The notes under the pieces: model-generated
What the model was told of the DNA's origin: nothing
The model's database searches: none
The model's input: the letters and a program-made list of their open reading frames with translations, nothing else
Source of the DNA: Microcaldota archaeon
GTDB lineage: Archaea; Micrarchaeota; Micrarchaeia; Anstonellales; Bilamarchaeaceae
NCBI GenBank assembly: GCA_016932815.1
Contig: JAFGCC010000014.1
Span: 144,129 to 208,128 of the forward strand
Length of the DNA stretch: 64,000 nt
Direction of reading: 5' to 3'
Translations under genes and position numbers: made by a program
Shown here: positions 1-9,618 of the stretch, piece by piece
Layout: each line of letters begins with the position of its first letter
How positions within the stretch are numbered: position 1 is the stretch's first letter

Positions 1-2
1 AG

Positions 3-527
3 CTAATATATGCAATGACGGCTGAGGGGAACTCGCTTAGGCCCATGATGGCTCCGGATGCGGATGCGTTTTCTTCCGGGCGGGATTTTGCCATTAGAGA
101 GGGGAGGGGGAAGGTGGTTGCGAAAATCTTCGAGGTTGCCTATGTGGCGGGAGTGCGGGGGAGCAGATGGGGGATGGAAGTTGCATCGGCTATAATATTG
201 AACATGGGGGGTGGGGCCGGAAGGCTGTATGAAGGGCAGGTGGGAAGGAAGTTTGGGGTGGCGCTTGAAGGCTGCCCCGCAACGAAGGATGAGAACCTCA
301 GGGCATTGCGGAGGGGGAGGTACCTAAACCGGCTGCTCAAAGACAAGAGGTGGATTCTCCCTGGGGACAAAAAGGGGTTCCCGAAGGCGGGGGTTCCTGG
401 CAGGCTCGGGGAGGCTGAGGCAGTCGAGAGGGCACGGGTGCTGCTCCAGAGCATGAACAGGGGGCTGAGGATAGTGCAGGGGCGCAATGACCTAAGGAGC
501 AGGGTAAGGGATATGGCAAGGGCATAG
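3..527 (+). CDS. hypothetical protein, possibly 5'-truncated by window edge
   Basis: ORF 15..527; reading frame remains open upstream of the ATG to the window edge; no recognised family. Confidence 0.5.
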   Translation, partial: LIYAMTAEGNSLRPMMAPDADAFSSGRDFAIREGRGKVVAKIFEVAYVAGVRGSRWGMEVASAIILNMGGGAGRLYEGQVGRKFGVALEGCPATKDENLRALRRGRYLNRLLKDKRWILPGDKKGFPKAGVPGRLGEAEAVERARVLLQSMNRGLRIVQGRNDLRSRVRDMARA

Positions 528-594
528 GCTGCGCAGGGAAAGAAGCGGGATGGAAACGATATCTATTTAATCTGGGTTTTCCATTCTTAGGTGC

Positions 595-1542
595 ATGGAC
601 GCAAACAGTTATTCGCGCACGGGAGGCAAGAAAACGGGGAAGAGCAGGCTGCCGCTTTTCATTCTGGGATTCTTCGGAATCGGCTTCCTGCTGTTGATTG
701 TGCTTGCAGTAGCCTCGCTGGCGTTTGAAGGGCCGCTCGTAGGCAAATGCGTGGGAGTAGTTGAAATAGAAGGCGAAATCACCACCGAATCCGTGGCATC
801 CTCCATGTTCTCGGATGGAAGCTATGGCTCTTATGAGCTTGGGCAGCGGATTAGCGCCCTGAATTCGAGGGACGAGGTTGCCTCGGTGCTGTTTGTGATA
901 AACTCGCCTGGGGGCTCGGTTGTAGCCGGAGACGAGCTCTACCGTGCGATTGACTCTCTTAATAAGCCGCGGGTTTCGTATTTTAGGGAAACCGCCGCTT
1001 CCGCCGCATACTACATAGCGACGCCTACGGACTACATAATTTCTGAGCCCAATGCGCTTACAGGCTCAATCGGGGTAGTGATGTATGGTTATAGCTTCGG
1101 GGAACTTGCAAAGAGGCTGGGAATTGAAGATGTTGTAATAAAATCCGGGGAGATGAAGGACATCGGCAACCCGATGCGCAACATGACCGAAGGGGAGAGG
1201 GCGCTTTTGCAGGGGGCCGTAAACGAGATATTTGAGAACTTCAAGGACACCGTGCGGGAGAATAGGGGCAGCAAGCTCAATTACGCATTGTTCGCAGAGG
1301 CGCTGGATGGGAGGGTGCTAACCGGGAGGATGGCGCTGGATACGGGGCTTGTTGATGAAGTGGGCTCAAGGCAGGATGCCATAATCAAGGCTGCGGAACT
1401 TGGGGGAATTGAATACGAATCCGTGGAGGATATTGAGCTGTGCGAAATACGCACAAAGCCCGAGGCCGCGGGGCTATTTGACATGGGAACGATGATTGGC
1501 GGCGTGCTCGGCTCTGCCGGGGAAATGCTTAAGGTAAAATGA
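595..1542 (+). CDS. sppA: signal peptide peptidase SppA-like (S49) membrane serine protease
   Basis: N-terminal TM; INSPGGSVVAGDELYRAI, TAASAAYYIA, ALTGSIGVV motifs; TATA-like tatttaat ~26 nt upstream of ATG. Confidence 0.92.
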   Translation: MDANSYSRTGGKKTGKSRLPLFILGFFGIGFLLLIVLAVASLAFEGPLVGKCVGVVEIEGEITTESVASSMFSDGSYGSYELGQRISALNSRDEVASVLFVINSPGGSVVAGDELYRAIDSLNKPRVSYFRETAASAAYYIATPTDYIISEPNALTGSIGVVMYGYSFGELAKRLGIEDVVIKSGEMKDIGNPMRNMTEGERALLQGAVNEIFENFKDTVRENRGSKLNYALFAEALDGRVLTGRMALDTGLVDEVGSRQDAIIKAAELGGIEYESVEDIELCEIRTKPEAAGLFDMGTMIGGVLGSAGEMLKVK

Positions 1543-1560
1543 AGAAATGAAGGGAGCCGC

Positions 1561-1935
1561 ATGGAAGATGGGACCGGGACTGTTTCTAGGACCGCTGCGG
1601 TGGTCTTGCTCTTTGCGGTGTGCGCGATAGGGATATTGCTTTCTTTGGGCATGTTCTGGCCGGAACTTGAGGAGGAGCATGGGATTCCCCCGACCCTTAT
1701 TAGGCTTGGGGAGGGGGAGGCGAATGAATGCGGGAGCGGGGCAAGGGAGCCCTGCACTGAGGGGGAAGGATGTGCGGGGGAGAGGGTGTGCATGCACGGC
1801 TCCTGGTCAGGCTGCTTTGTTTATGATGAATGCACCCCGGGGGAGGAGCGCTTCTGCGCAATGGGAGGGTGCAGTTCGGGAGTGCAAACGTGCAACGATT
1901 GCGGGCAATGGGGGGAGTGCGGGGCTGGGGGATAG
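1561..1935 (+). CDS. small membrane-anchored Cys-rich secreted protein with two Cys repeats
   Basis: One N-terminal TM then CGSGAREPC..GC..G..VC..SWSGC and CTPGEERFC..GC..GVQTC..WGEC. Confidence 0.65.
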   Translation: MEDGTGTVSRTAAVVLLFAVCAIGILLSLGMFWPELEEEHGIPPTLIRLGEGEANECGSGAREPCTEGEGCAGERVCMHGSWSGCFVYDECTPGEERFCAMGGCSSGVQTCNDCGQWGECGAGG

Positions 1936-1936
1936 C

Positions 1937-2695
1937 ATGGGGCTTCCTTCGGTATTTAAAAACCTTTTTTACGGTATTAGAAGGATGGGGACGCGCAAGG
2001 CATTTGTGTTTTCGCTTGATTCATTCGTGGCTTTCATACTGAGCGTAGCCGCGCTGTATTCCCTGCTGTTCTTTGCGACCGTTCCTTCGGCATATTATTC
2101 TTCATTGATGCAGGCAAATTACCTTGCAAAGGACACGATGCTCGCCCTTGCAACGAGCCAGGCGGGGAATGTTGGCGAATCATTGTACGGGTGCGACCCC
2201 GGTGCGAGCATGCTCTCGTGCATACTCTCTGACCTGGAAGCGGATTCCTGGGAGATGGGGGGGGATGCGAACGAGGGGGCGGCACGGGACCTAATAGGGG
2301 TAAGCGATGGGAACGAGATTAGGAGTGCGCTTATCCCGGTGCAGTTTGGATACAAGATTGAAACATTGGAATACGCGGAAACGGATGGGGGAGAAATAGA
2401 TTTTGAGAATGCGGCATGGGTTGAGATGTATGATACCGCAAACGACCCCTTGTCTGCGAACAAGAAAGAATACCACAAGCTCAAGGCGGCTACGCACATA
2501 CTCTACTTTGCTTATGAGCATGAGCCTGAAGCTGGGGAGGGTTCCCCGTTCAGGTACGTGAGCTGCGGGGGGGAGCACTCGATTTGCGAATGGCCGGGGG
2601 GCTTTGAATACTCTGAGGATTATGCGGGCGTTGCGCAGCAAGACATTCGCGGGGACGCGGTTGCTTACGTGGTGAGGCTTACTGTGTATATATAG
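1937..2695 (+). CDS. pilin-like/secreted protein with FSLD-type hydrophobic N-terminus
   Basis: Internal ATG of ORF 1667..2695 follows the stop of the upstream gene; MGLPSVFKNLFYGIRRMGTRKAFVFSLDSFVAFILSVAALYSLLFF. Confidence 0.7.
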   Translation: MGLPSVFKNLFYGIRRMGTRKAFVFSLDSFVAFILSVAALYSLLFFATVPSAYYSSLMQANYLAKDTMLALATSQAGNVGESLYGCDPGASMLSCILSDLEADSWEMGGDANEGAARDLIGVSDGNEIRSALIPVQFGYKIETLEYAETDGGEIDFENAAWVEMYDTANDPLSANKKEYHKLKAATHILYFAYEHEPEAGEGSPFRYVSCGGEHSICEWPGGFEYSEDYAGVAQQDIRGDAVAYVVRLTVYI

Positions 2696-2699
2696 AGGT

Positions 2700-4451
2700 A
2701 TGGGAATGGCTGGCAAAAAAGGGTTTTTCTTCGTGATCGTGGCGTTCGTCCTCCTCTCTTACATATTGGCTTCCACTTATGTCTGGGTGCGCGCAATAGA
2801 AATGGAGGAGTCCAGGTATTCTGAGGCGTTTAGGGCGGCTTCTGTGGAGATGCTGATTTCCCAGGTTACCGAAGGGAGGATTGCGGAATTCACCAATATT
2901 TCTTCGCACTATGCGTTATACAGGCTCAACCACCACGCAATATTCCATCCGGTTAGGGTGCCTTCGGGAGTTGATATCCATGCGGGCGGGGAGTTGGATG
3001 GCTCCGAGCTTGCGAACATACGGCTTGCGATGAGGGAACTAATGCTCTATGGGCGGGCATCCGGGGATTACTTTGAGGATGGACAGCCCATAGAATATAC
3101 CGGCGAGGAAAAGCTTACTTATTCGCTTGAGGGCTGGAAAACCCAGCTTAATAGCTCTCTTAGGGCTTCGGGCTTTGAGCTTGAGGAGCTTGAATTCTCT
3201 GAGGAGGATTTCGTTTTCAACAATACGGGCTTCATGAAGTTCAATGTGAGCTTCATGATGGGCATTAAGATAGCGGATACGCTTGCGGGCTCGGCAACCT
3301 CCATTGCGCGCACCTACAACGTTTCAATGGAGCTTAATGCGGAGGGGATGCCGGATGCGTATATTGCGCGCGAATCGGTAAGGCAGCTGCACATTGCCGA
3401 TGATAACACGATTGTTGGAAAGCGCGTGTTCATGGCGCCTTATGCGGATGAGGGATACGAGGCGCTCTGCTCAGGAAGCAGCAGCGGCCCGTGCTATTAC
3501 GTTGATTCTGGAAGCGAGGGGCAAGGATGGTTCTACGGCCCTGTGGTGATGGCGGCGGACTCCGGGGACGTTCCCGGGGGAGCCACCTACAATTACATAC
3601 TAGCGGGGACGTATTCGCAGATAACTTCTGCGGACAACTGGAAGGGCTTTGGGGCATACATAGTAACGAGCGAGCCAGAAGAGGGGCCCGAATGCTCCGA
3701 GCAATTGGAAACTTTCAACGCCCTTGAATACGATGAGGACTGCGAGGACGTTTTCGTGAACAATGTGTATGAGGAGACCGAGCGCCCGTTCGTAGTTTAC
3801 GAGAATTTCGACATTGATGATTTTGGGGGATACGATTCATCTATGGGGGCTGCGGCGCACAAGGTGCTCTTTGTTTCGGAATACTCGGTTGAGGAAGTTG
3901 GCGACGAGCCTGAACTCAAATTGAGGGACGTTGCGATTTACGATATTGAGGGGCTGCGCGATTTTGTCATGTGCGGATATTATATGCCGCGCCCGCAGAG
4001 CCCTTCGTTCCTGCATAGGATGTTTGACTTGCAGGACATGTTTGAGGATTCGGACCCTGCATACAACCGGTGGCCGGAGAATGAATGGGGAATTGAGACT
4101 ACCGCGGCGGGAAGATGGGCGGGGGGAGACCTTGTGTCTTCCTCCTGGGATGACCATAGCCGGCTGGACATAGAGTTCTTCCTGGATACCGGGGACGTCA
4201 ATTCCGATGTGGATGTGGTAAGGGGGATGTTCGGGTGCAAGAACGCGCTCCTTTGCGGAATGGGCTTCGGGGCGGACATTGAGAACGTGGGGCACTTTGC
4301 AATAAGCGACTGGGCAAGGTGGGATAGGCCATCTAGCGGGGAAACCCCAAGCGATGAGATTTACTATATAGACACTGAGGACAGCGACGATGCTGAGGCC
4401 GACAACATAGGTTGTGATAATAATGGGCGCGCAAGCTGCTATGAGAACTAG
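2700..4451 (+). CDS. large surface/pilin-like protein with N-terminal TM
   Basis: MGMAGKKGFFFVIVAFVLLSYILASTYVW then long acidic ectodomain. Confidence 0.75.
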   Translation: MGMAGKKGFFFVIVAFVLLSYILASTYVWVRAIEMEESRYSEAFRAASVEMLISQVTEGRIAEFTNISSHYALYRLNHHAIFHPVRVPSGVDIHAGGELDGSELANIRLAMRELMLYGRASGDYFEDGQPIEYTGEEKLTYSLEGWKTQLNSSLRASGFELEELEFSEEDFVFNNTGFMKFNVSFMMGIKIADTLAGSATSIARTYNVSMELNAEGMPDAYIARESVRQLHIADDNTIVGKRVFMAPYADEGYEALCSGSSSGPCYYVDSGSEGQGWFYGPVVMAADSGDVPGGATYNYILAGTYSQITSADNWKGFGAYIVTSEPEEGPECSEQLETFNALEYDEDCEDVFVNNVYEETERPFVVYENFDIDDFGGYDSSMGAAAHKVLFVSEYSVEEVGDEPELKLRDVAIYDIEGLRDFVMCGYYMPRPQSPSFLHRMFDLQDMFEDSDPAYNRWPENEWGIETTAAGRWAGGDLVSSSWDDHSRLDIEFFLDTGDVNSDVDVVRGMFGCKNALLCGMGFGADIENVGHFAISDWARWDRPSSGETPSDEIYYIDTEDSDDAEADNIGCDNNGRASCYEN

Positions 4452-4893
4452 GAAGGGCCAGTCGGCAACCGAGACGATGGTTACGATTGGCATGGTGCTA
4501 GTGTTCGTAGTGCCCATAGTGCTCCTGCTTTTAGTGGGGGCGCAGGCCAGGTTTGAATCCCTCTCGCACGTGCAGGCAGGTTCCTGCTCGCGCATAATAG
4601 CGGATTCCATAAACGAGATTTATACTGAGGGGCCGGGCGCTTCAAAAGTGGCTATCGTGAATATCCCCTCCAATGCGATTTCGGTTGAGGTAAGCGAAGA
4701 CGAGGTTACGATTGCGCTCTCAGGGCGCAACGGGCCAACTGAAGTAGTGGCTCCCTTCTTCGGGGAAGTGCACGAGGATTCAAGGTTTATGATAACCAAC
4801 GAGGCGGGGACAACCCCCGCAGGGCTGTATCCTCTCAAGTTCCATGCGGATGAAGACGGGTATGTGGTAATCGATCTGCGCGGTGAAGACTGA
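4441..4893 (+). CDS. archaeal type IV pilin-like protein, class III signal peptide
   Basis: MRTRKG/QSATETMVTIGMVLVFVVPIVLLLL; refined start within ORF 4414..4893. Confidence 0.75.
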   Translation: MRTRKGQSATETMVTIGMVLVFVVPIVLLLLVGAQARFESLSHVQAGSCSRIIADSINEIYTEGPGASKVAIVNIPSNAISVEVSEDEVTIALSGRNGPTEVVAPFFGEVHEDSRFMITNEAGTTPAGLYPLKFHADEDGYVVIDLRGED

Positions 4894-5462
4894 TGATAAA
4901 GGGCAGGAGAGTTAAGGGCCAGGTTGCAATTGAATTCCTCATGTATGCGGGGCTGTTCATGATTATTGCCATTGCCGCGTTTGTCCTCACTTCCTTTGCG
5001 GAGAGGGGAGACGTTGGCCTGCGCGAATCCCAGCTGCTAGATGCGTTCGCCTACAGGTTCGCCTCCGCGCCCACTATCGCATACAAGGGCGGGGAGGGAA
5101 CGGTTTACGATATTTCGTTCCCAAAGAAATTGGACGGGAAAGGCTACGAGGTCGTTTACGTTTGCCTGGGGGATAAGGGATGCTCTGTGCAGGTTTCCTG
5201 GGCCGGGAGCTACGGGGAATACGCGTATTCTTATGTGATTGCGCCTGCAAAGTATGTAATCGGGGATTCGGATTTGGGGGGGGTTTCCTGTTTGGAGACC
5301 CCGGATGCAAGCGAGATAACCAATGATGCGATTACCCTTGCGCGCAGGTTCAATCCGGAAGCGTCCGCAGGGAGATTGGTGTTTAGGAACACGGGCTTTG
5401 ATTCTGTGAGCTCGGAGTATCCGACTATCGAGCTGTACTGCTCGTATGAGGGGGAGGATTAG
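4893..5462 (+). CDS. archaeal type IV pilin-like protein, class III signal peptide
   Basis: MIKGRRVKG/QVAIEFLMYAGLFMIIAIAAFVL. Confidence 0.78.
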   Translation: MIKGRRVKGQVAIEFLMYAGLFMIIAIAAFVLTSFAERGDVGLRESQLLDAFAYRFASAPTIAYKGGEGTVYDISFPKKLDGKGYEVVYVCLGDKGCSVQVSWAGSYGEYAYSYVIAPAKYVIGDSDLGGVSCLETPDASEITNDAITLARRFNPEASAGRLVFRNTGFDSVSSEYPTIELYCSYEGED

Positions 5463-5464
5463 CG

Positions 5465-5929
5465 ATGAAAGGGCAATACTTTAGTTTTGATGCGGTAATC
5501 GGGGCTTCCATATTCATACTTACGCTCGTTGCGATAATGTCCTACTGGTATGGCGTTAGCGGCTCAATTGAGCAGCAGCAGTCCATGCTCGCAAAGGAGG
5601 CAATAAGGATTGCGGACATCCTCTACTCCCCGGTTGCCGTCCCCTATGGGGTTGCGTTTGACTGGAATGATAGGCGCTTGAGCCTGGAGAAGGTGGATTC
5701 ATTGTGCTACGGCGGGGTGCCGCCCAGGGAGGCGATGGATTCGCAGTACGAAGTGGCTATGGAGTTCAATACGCGCACCGCATTCATTTGCGACTGGCCC
5801 ATAGACACGGAAATTGAGGCAAACGAAATCTACAAGCTCCGCAGGGTTGCCACCTTCGTGGATGAGGATGGGGATTCGGAAACGGGGTATGTGGACATAT
5901 ACGTTTACGTTCCCATTCCCGCAAATTGA
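5465..5929 (+). CDS. archaeal pilin-like protein
   Basis: MKG/QYFSFDAVIGASIFILTLVAIMSYWY; same operon. Confidence 0.72.
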   Translation: MKGQYFSFDAVIGASIFILTLVAIMSYWYGVSGSIEQQQSMLAKEAIRIADILYSPVAVPYGVAFDWNDRRLSLEKVDSLCYGGVPPREAMDSQYEVAMEFNTRTAFICDWPIDTEIEANEIYKLRRVATFVDEDGDSETGYVDIYVYVPIPAN

Positions 5930-5937
5930 GGGCCGCC

Positions 5938-7188
5938 CTAATTTATGATTTGCCCAAAGAGGCTGCCGTGGTTGTAGCTTATTATTTTCGCTTTTAGCTT
6001 TTTTCCAAGGAGTTCGCGGCCGCCTTCAACGCAGACCTGCTTGTAGTTTTGCATCCTCCCTGTAGGGGTTTTCTGGATTTCGGTTATCAGGACTTCGGCT
6101 TCCCTTCCTAGGTAGCGCGAATTCCTCTTGGTAGTGAGGGCGTGCACGAGCCTGCTTAATTTAGTGCTCCTGCGCTTTACCTCCTCTGTTGGAATTTTCT
6201 TGAGCGTGGATGCGTAGGTGCCGCGCCTTGAGGAGAATTTGGAAACGTTTACTATATCCGGGCTTACGCGCTCTAGGAGCCCGCAGCTTTTTTCAAAATC
6301 CTCTTTTGTTTCTGTGGGGTAGCCCACTATAATGTCCGTTGATATTGTGATGTCCGGGAACTTCCGCCTTGCCGCATTTACCACATCCTCAAAATCGGAA
6401 ACGCTGTGGAGGCGGTTCATTTCCTGCCTTACCCTCTCGCTCCCGGTTTGCACGGGGATGTGGAGGAACTTGTAGAATTTTTCGTTTTCTAAGAGCCTAA
6501 GCAGCTCCGGGAGCATCCTCTTTGCATGGGAGGGATTTATCATTCCCAGGCGGACCATGAAGTTCCCTTCAACTGAAAGGACCTCTTCTAGCATCCTTGG
6601 GAGGGTTGCGCCGATGTCCATTCCGTATGCCCCGGTATCCTGCCCTGCAAGCTGGATTTCAAGCGCACCGTTGGCTGCCGCGTGCTCGGCTATCCTGCGG
6701 ATTTCGCGGATTGTGAGGCTCTTTAATTTGGGGCGGGCAATCTTCGTCTGGCAGAAATGGCAGTTCCCCACGCAGCCTTCCTGCACCGCGATTCTCTGGA
6801 TCGGGGAGGTGTAGACGCGCGGGAGGGGGCCTTTTGGCTCCCCCTTCCCGATTAGTGCGGGTTCGTTATCAATTGCGGAATCTATTGCGCGGAGGATTTC
6901 GGAGACCGCATCGGGAAGGAGGATTACGGCATTTTCATCCGCGCTCCTTACCCTCTTCTCGTTTATTCCCAGGCAGCCTGCGACGATTACTTTTTTTCCT
7001 TCCTTTTTTAGGCGGGAGATTTTTGAGATTATCTTGTTCTCCGTTGTTTCCTTTACGCTGCAGGTGTTGAGGATTACGAGTTTTGCATCCTTGGAGATTG
7101 TGTGCCCGGCCTCTTCTAGGATGCCACGGATTATGTCGGAATCCGCATGGTTTAGGGTGCATCCGTAGGTTTCAATCCACACCTTCAT
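5938..7188 (-). CDS. tRNA N6-threonylcarbamoyladenosine methylthiotransferase (MiaB/e-MtaB-like radical SAM)
   Basis: ETYGCTLNHADSDI, AGCLGINEKRV, VQEGCVGNCHFCQTKIARP, TDIIVGYPTET, TRAM-like C-terminus. Confidence 0.93.
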   Translation of the reverse strand: MKVWIETYGCTLNHADSDIIRGILEEAGHTISKDAKLVILNTCSVKETTENKIISKISRLKKEGKKVIVAGCLGINEKRVRSADENAVILLPDAVSEILRAIDSAIDNEPALIGKGEPKGPLPRVYTSPIQRIAVQEGCVGNCHFCQTKIARPKLKSLTIREIRRIAEHAAANGALEIQLAGQDTGAYGMDIGATLPRMLEEVLSVEGNFMVRLGMINPSHAKRMLPELLRLLENEKFYKFLHIPVQTGSERVRQEMNRLHSVSDFEDVVNAARRKFPDITISTDIIVGYPTETKEDFEKSCGLLERVSPDIVNVSKFSSRRGTYASTLKKIPTEEVKRRSTKLSRLVHALTTKRNSRYLGREAEVLITEIQKTPTGRMQNYKQVCVEGGRELLGKKLKAKIISYNHGSLFGQIIN

Positions 7189-7230
7189 GGAAGCCGGGCC
7201 TCTTTCCTCCTTCTCATTCTGCGGGGGGTT

Positions 7231-7253
7231 CCCCTGCGGTTGGCCCGCAGGGG
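7231..7253. terminator. strong stem-loop between dnaG and the methylthiotransferase gene
   Basis: Perfect 9-bp inverted repeat CCCCTGCGG-ttggc-CCGCAGGGG. Confidence 0.4.
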
Positions 7254-7284
7254 GCTGCCCTGATATGGGATGGGATTGCTCCCC

Positions 7285-8727
7285 TCATTTGCGCGAAGAG
7301 GGGATTACGAGCTCCAAGCTTGTGGGCTTCTTGCTCACATTCCCCATCTTGCCCCCCACCAAGACTGCCACGCCCTTGCTTTCTGCAAGGTCGACTAGCC
7401 TCTGGGTTACTATCCCGTCAAACACTATTGCGTGGATTCCCTGGACTTCCTCTATGGACTTTATCACGTCCCTTACCGAGAGCTCCTTGATTAGCGAGTA
7501 ATCCTTGTCGTAGAAGCGCGCCTTGAGGGTTTTTGAGAGCTCTTTTAGCTCGTTTTCCAGTTCCTCGCGGCTAAGCTTCCTCGCTGCGGGCTCCTCCGCC
7601 TTTGCTAGCGGGGATTCCTTCCTGGAAACTGCCTCCTCATTTGCAGGGGGCTCGTTCTTCGGCGCGGGTTCCTCGTTTGGGAACTCGTCCTTTGCAGGTT
7701 CCCTGCGCGGAGCGCTCCTTGGCGGGAACTGTTCCCGCATAGACGGCCTTGGGCGCGGGAGTTCCCTCCTGTTCCGCTCCTGTGGAGGAAGAGGCGGGGA
7801 AGGGCTAGAATCGCGCGGGGGTGCCCGCTCTTCCCTGCGCTCGTGCGCATGCTGGGGGTAGGTGGGCATTACCTCGTTCCTCATTGAGGGGATGGGGGCG
7901 GTTGCCTTGCCAGTCTGCTCAAAGGGCACGCGGTTCTTGAGGCACTTCATCACTTCCTTGCGGGTTAGTTCCTCAACCTCTTTTCCTGCGGGTGCGCGGG
8001 CTATGAAGTCTATTTCCGCGCCTGCGCTAACTAGCTCGCGGAGAATCATGTCGCCTCCGCGGTCGCCGTCTAGGAACACGGTTGCCTCTTTCTCCTTGCT
8101 AAGGGTAATTATCGTGGGTGGGGCTTTCGCTCCCCCTATTGCGACCACATTAGAGAGGTCCTTTTTGAGCAGGTTTACCACGTCCGCCCTTCCTTCCACC
8201 ATGATTACCTCTTCCGCCCTGCCTATCCCGGGGCCCGAGGGGAGCTTGTCTTTGCCGTAGCTGGTTATTTCCGCGGCTTTTACTTCCTCTCTTACCATGT
8301 CGGAAATCTCCTGGCTCTCTGGCATCTCGGTGTTGATTAGGTTGCGCAGGAGGCTCTTGCTCCTGACTATTAGCTGCTCCCTCTTGAGGTTGCGCGTGTC
8401 TTCCACCTTGCTTATGCGGATGCTTGCCTCGCAGGGGCCGACCCTCTCTACGGTTTCTACTGCCGCACCGATGATGCAGGTTTCCACCATGTCAAGCGAG
8501 CTTGGTATCTTGATTATGCCCTTGGTCTTTCCGGAGCGCGGGCGCATGTCCACTTCTATCCTGCCGATTCTTCCGTTTTTCTGGAGGTCGCGCAGGTCAA
8601 GCTCTTCTCCCAGGAGGCCTTCGGTCTGCCCGAAAATCGCTCCGACTACGTCGGGCTTGTCGACTATTCCCTCCACTTCAACATCTGCGTAAATTAGGTA
8701 TTTTACCGTATCTATGTATGTTTTCGC
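7285..8727 (-). CDS. dnaG: archaeal DnaG-type primase (Toprim)
   Basis: MAKTYIDTVKYLIYADVEVEGIVDKPDVVGAIFGQTEGLLGEELDLRDLQKNGRIGRIEV; VEGRADVVNLLK, FLDGDRGGD; long P/R/E-rich linker before C-terminal domain. Confidence 0.95.
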   Translation of the reverse strand, partial: AKTYIDTVKYLIYADVEVEGIVDKPDVVGAIFGQTEGLLGEELDLRDLQKNGRIGRIEVDMRPRSGKTKGIIKIPSSLDMVETCIIGAAVETVERVGPCEASIRISKVEDTRNLKREQLIVRSKSLLRNLINTEMPESQEISDMVREEVKAAEITSYGKDKLPSGPGIGRAEEVIMVEGRADVVNLLKKDLSNVVAIGGAKAPPTIITLSKEKEATVFLDGDRGGDMILRELVSAGAEIDFIARAPAGKEVEELTRKEVMKCLKNRVPFEQTGKATAPIPSMRNEVMPTYPQHAHERREERAPPRDSSPSPPLPPQERNRRELPRPRPSMREQFPPRSAPRREPAKDEFPNEEPAPKNEPPANEEAVSRKESPLAKAEEPAARKLSREELENELKELSKTLKARFYDKDYSLIKELSVRDVIKSIEEVQGIHAIVFDGIVTQRLVDLAESKGVAVLVGGKMGNVSKKPTSLELVIPSSRK

Positions 8728-8827
8728 CATTTTTCTCACCGTGTGTTTTTTCTTGTTTGTTTTTTTTGTTTTCGTTTTTGGTCTTGTTTTCGCATTTCTG
8801 GTCTGGGTTTCAATTCCATTATGGCTC

Positions 8828-8847
8828 GCCCCGCTTTTTAGCGGGGC
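8828..8847 (-). terminator. stem-loop downstream of the toprim gene
   Basis: GCCCCGC-TTTTTA-GCGGGGC perfect inverted repeat just 3' of the minus-strand ORF end at 8852. Confidence 0.45.
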
Positions 8848-8851
8848 ACCT

Positions 8852-9229
8852 TCAGTTTTCTGTTAGCTCGTTGAGCTTCTCTTCGTATTTCTTGCCGAAA
8901 TTCTCCACATAGGTAAGCATGAGGATTCCAAGGAGCCTCCTTCTTGTCTCCATGTTGGGGGAGATGCCGTTTGCGCGCAGCTCGTTTTCCGCGAGGGCTG
9001 AGAGCTCCTCTCCGGCCTTGTCGCGGTCGGTGAGGATTATCGCTTCTTTTGCATCCATCTGCGCTGCCTTCTCGCAGGCGCTCCTTAGGCGCCCGGAGGA
9101 TATCTGGAGGATTGTCCCTTCCCGCATATACGGGATTAGTGCGCGCTCGTCTTTCTTGCCTTCTACTAGCACCACGGACCTTTCCAGTTTTTCCATAAGC
9201 TTCCTAAGCTCCTTTTGCTGCGCACGCAT
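8852..9229 (-). CDS. small Toprim-domain protein (RNase M5/primase-type toprim)
   Basis: VVLVEGKKDERAL ... AIILTDRDKAGEEL; refined start within ORF 8852..9274. Confidence 0.75.
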   Translation of the reverse strand: MRAQQKELRKLMEKLERSVVLVEGKKDERALIPYMREGTILQISSGRLRSACEKAAQMDAKEAIILTDRDKAGEELSALAENELRANGISPNMETRRRLLGILMLTYVENFGKKYEEKLNELTEN

Positions 9230-9467
9230 TTCTGAGTGCGTCAAGGACTTCTTCCTCGTTTCCTTCAATCTCAAGCACCTTGTCGCGCGCTTTTGCCCCG
9301 GAGAGGAGCCCCACTTTTCTTTTTAGGAGCTTCCCGAGGTTTTTTAGCAGCGCCGCATTGGCCTTGTTTCCTTCCGCTTTTTCGCTCACGTATGCCCTGA
9401 AGCCGCCCTCCTCCTTTTTGAGGGCGAACCGTTTTGCATTGGGCACCACGCGCACGCTTATTTTCAT
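9204..9467 (-). CDS. DUF167 (YggU) family protein
   Basis: MKISVRVVPNAKR..KAEGNKANAALLKNLGKLLKRKVGLLSGAKARDKVLEI; start refined to ATG at 9467. Confidence 0.85.
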   Translation of the reverse strand: MKISVRVVPNAKRFALKKEEGGFRAYVSEKAEGNKANAALLKNLGKLLKRKVGLLSGAKARDKVLEIEGNEEEVLDALRNACAAKGA

Positions 9468-9618
9468 GCTTACATCCTTTGGATACGGGTTCAGGAATAG
9501 CGCCTTCCGCTCTGGCGTTAACGCTTCGGAAGGGGGTAGGAGAGTGAGCTGTGCACTGTTGACCAGACGGTCATAGCTTGAAGCTACCGCGGCCATCCTG
9601 TGCACAGCGTGAGCGCAT

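Noticed and set aside
1667-1936. N-terminal extension of the 342-aa ORF
   Set aside because: Overlaps the Cys-rich gene in another frame; the hydrophobic pilin-like start at 1937 is far more plausible
3837-4610. 257-aa minus-strand ORF
   Set aside because: Antisense to the well-supported pilin operon; no recognisable motifs
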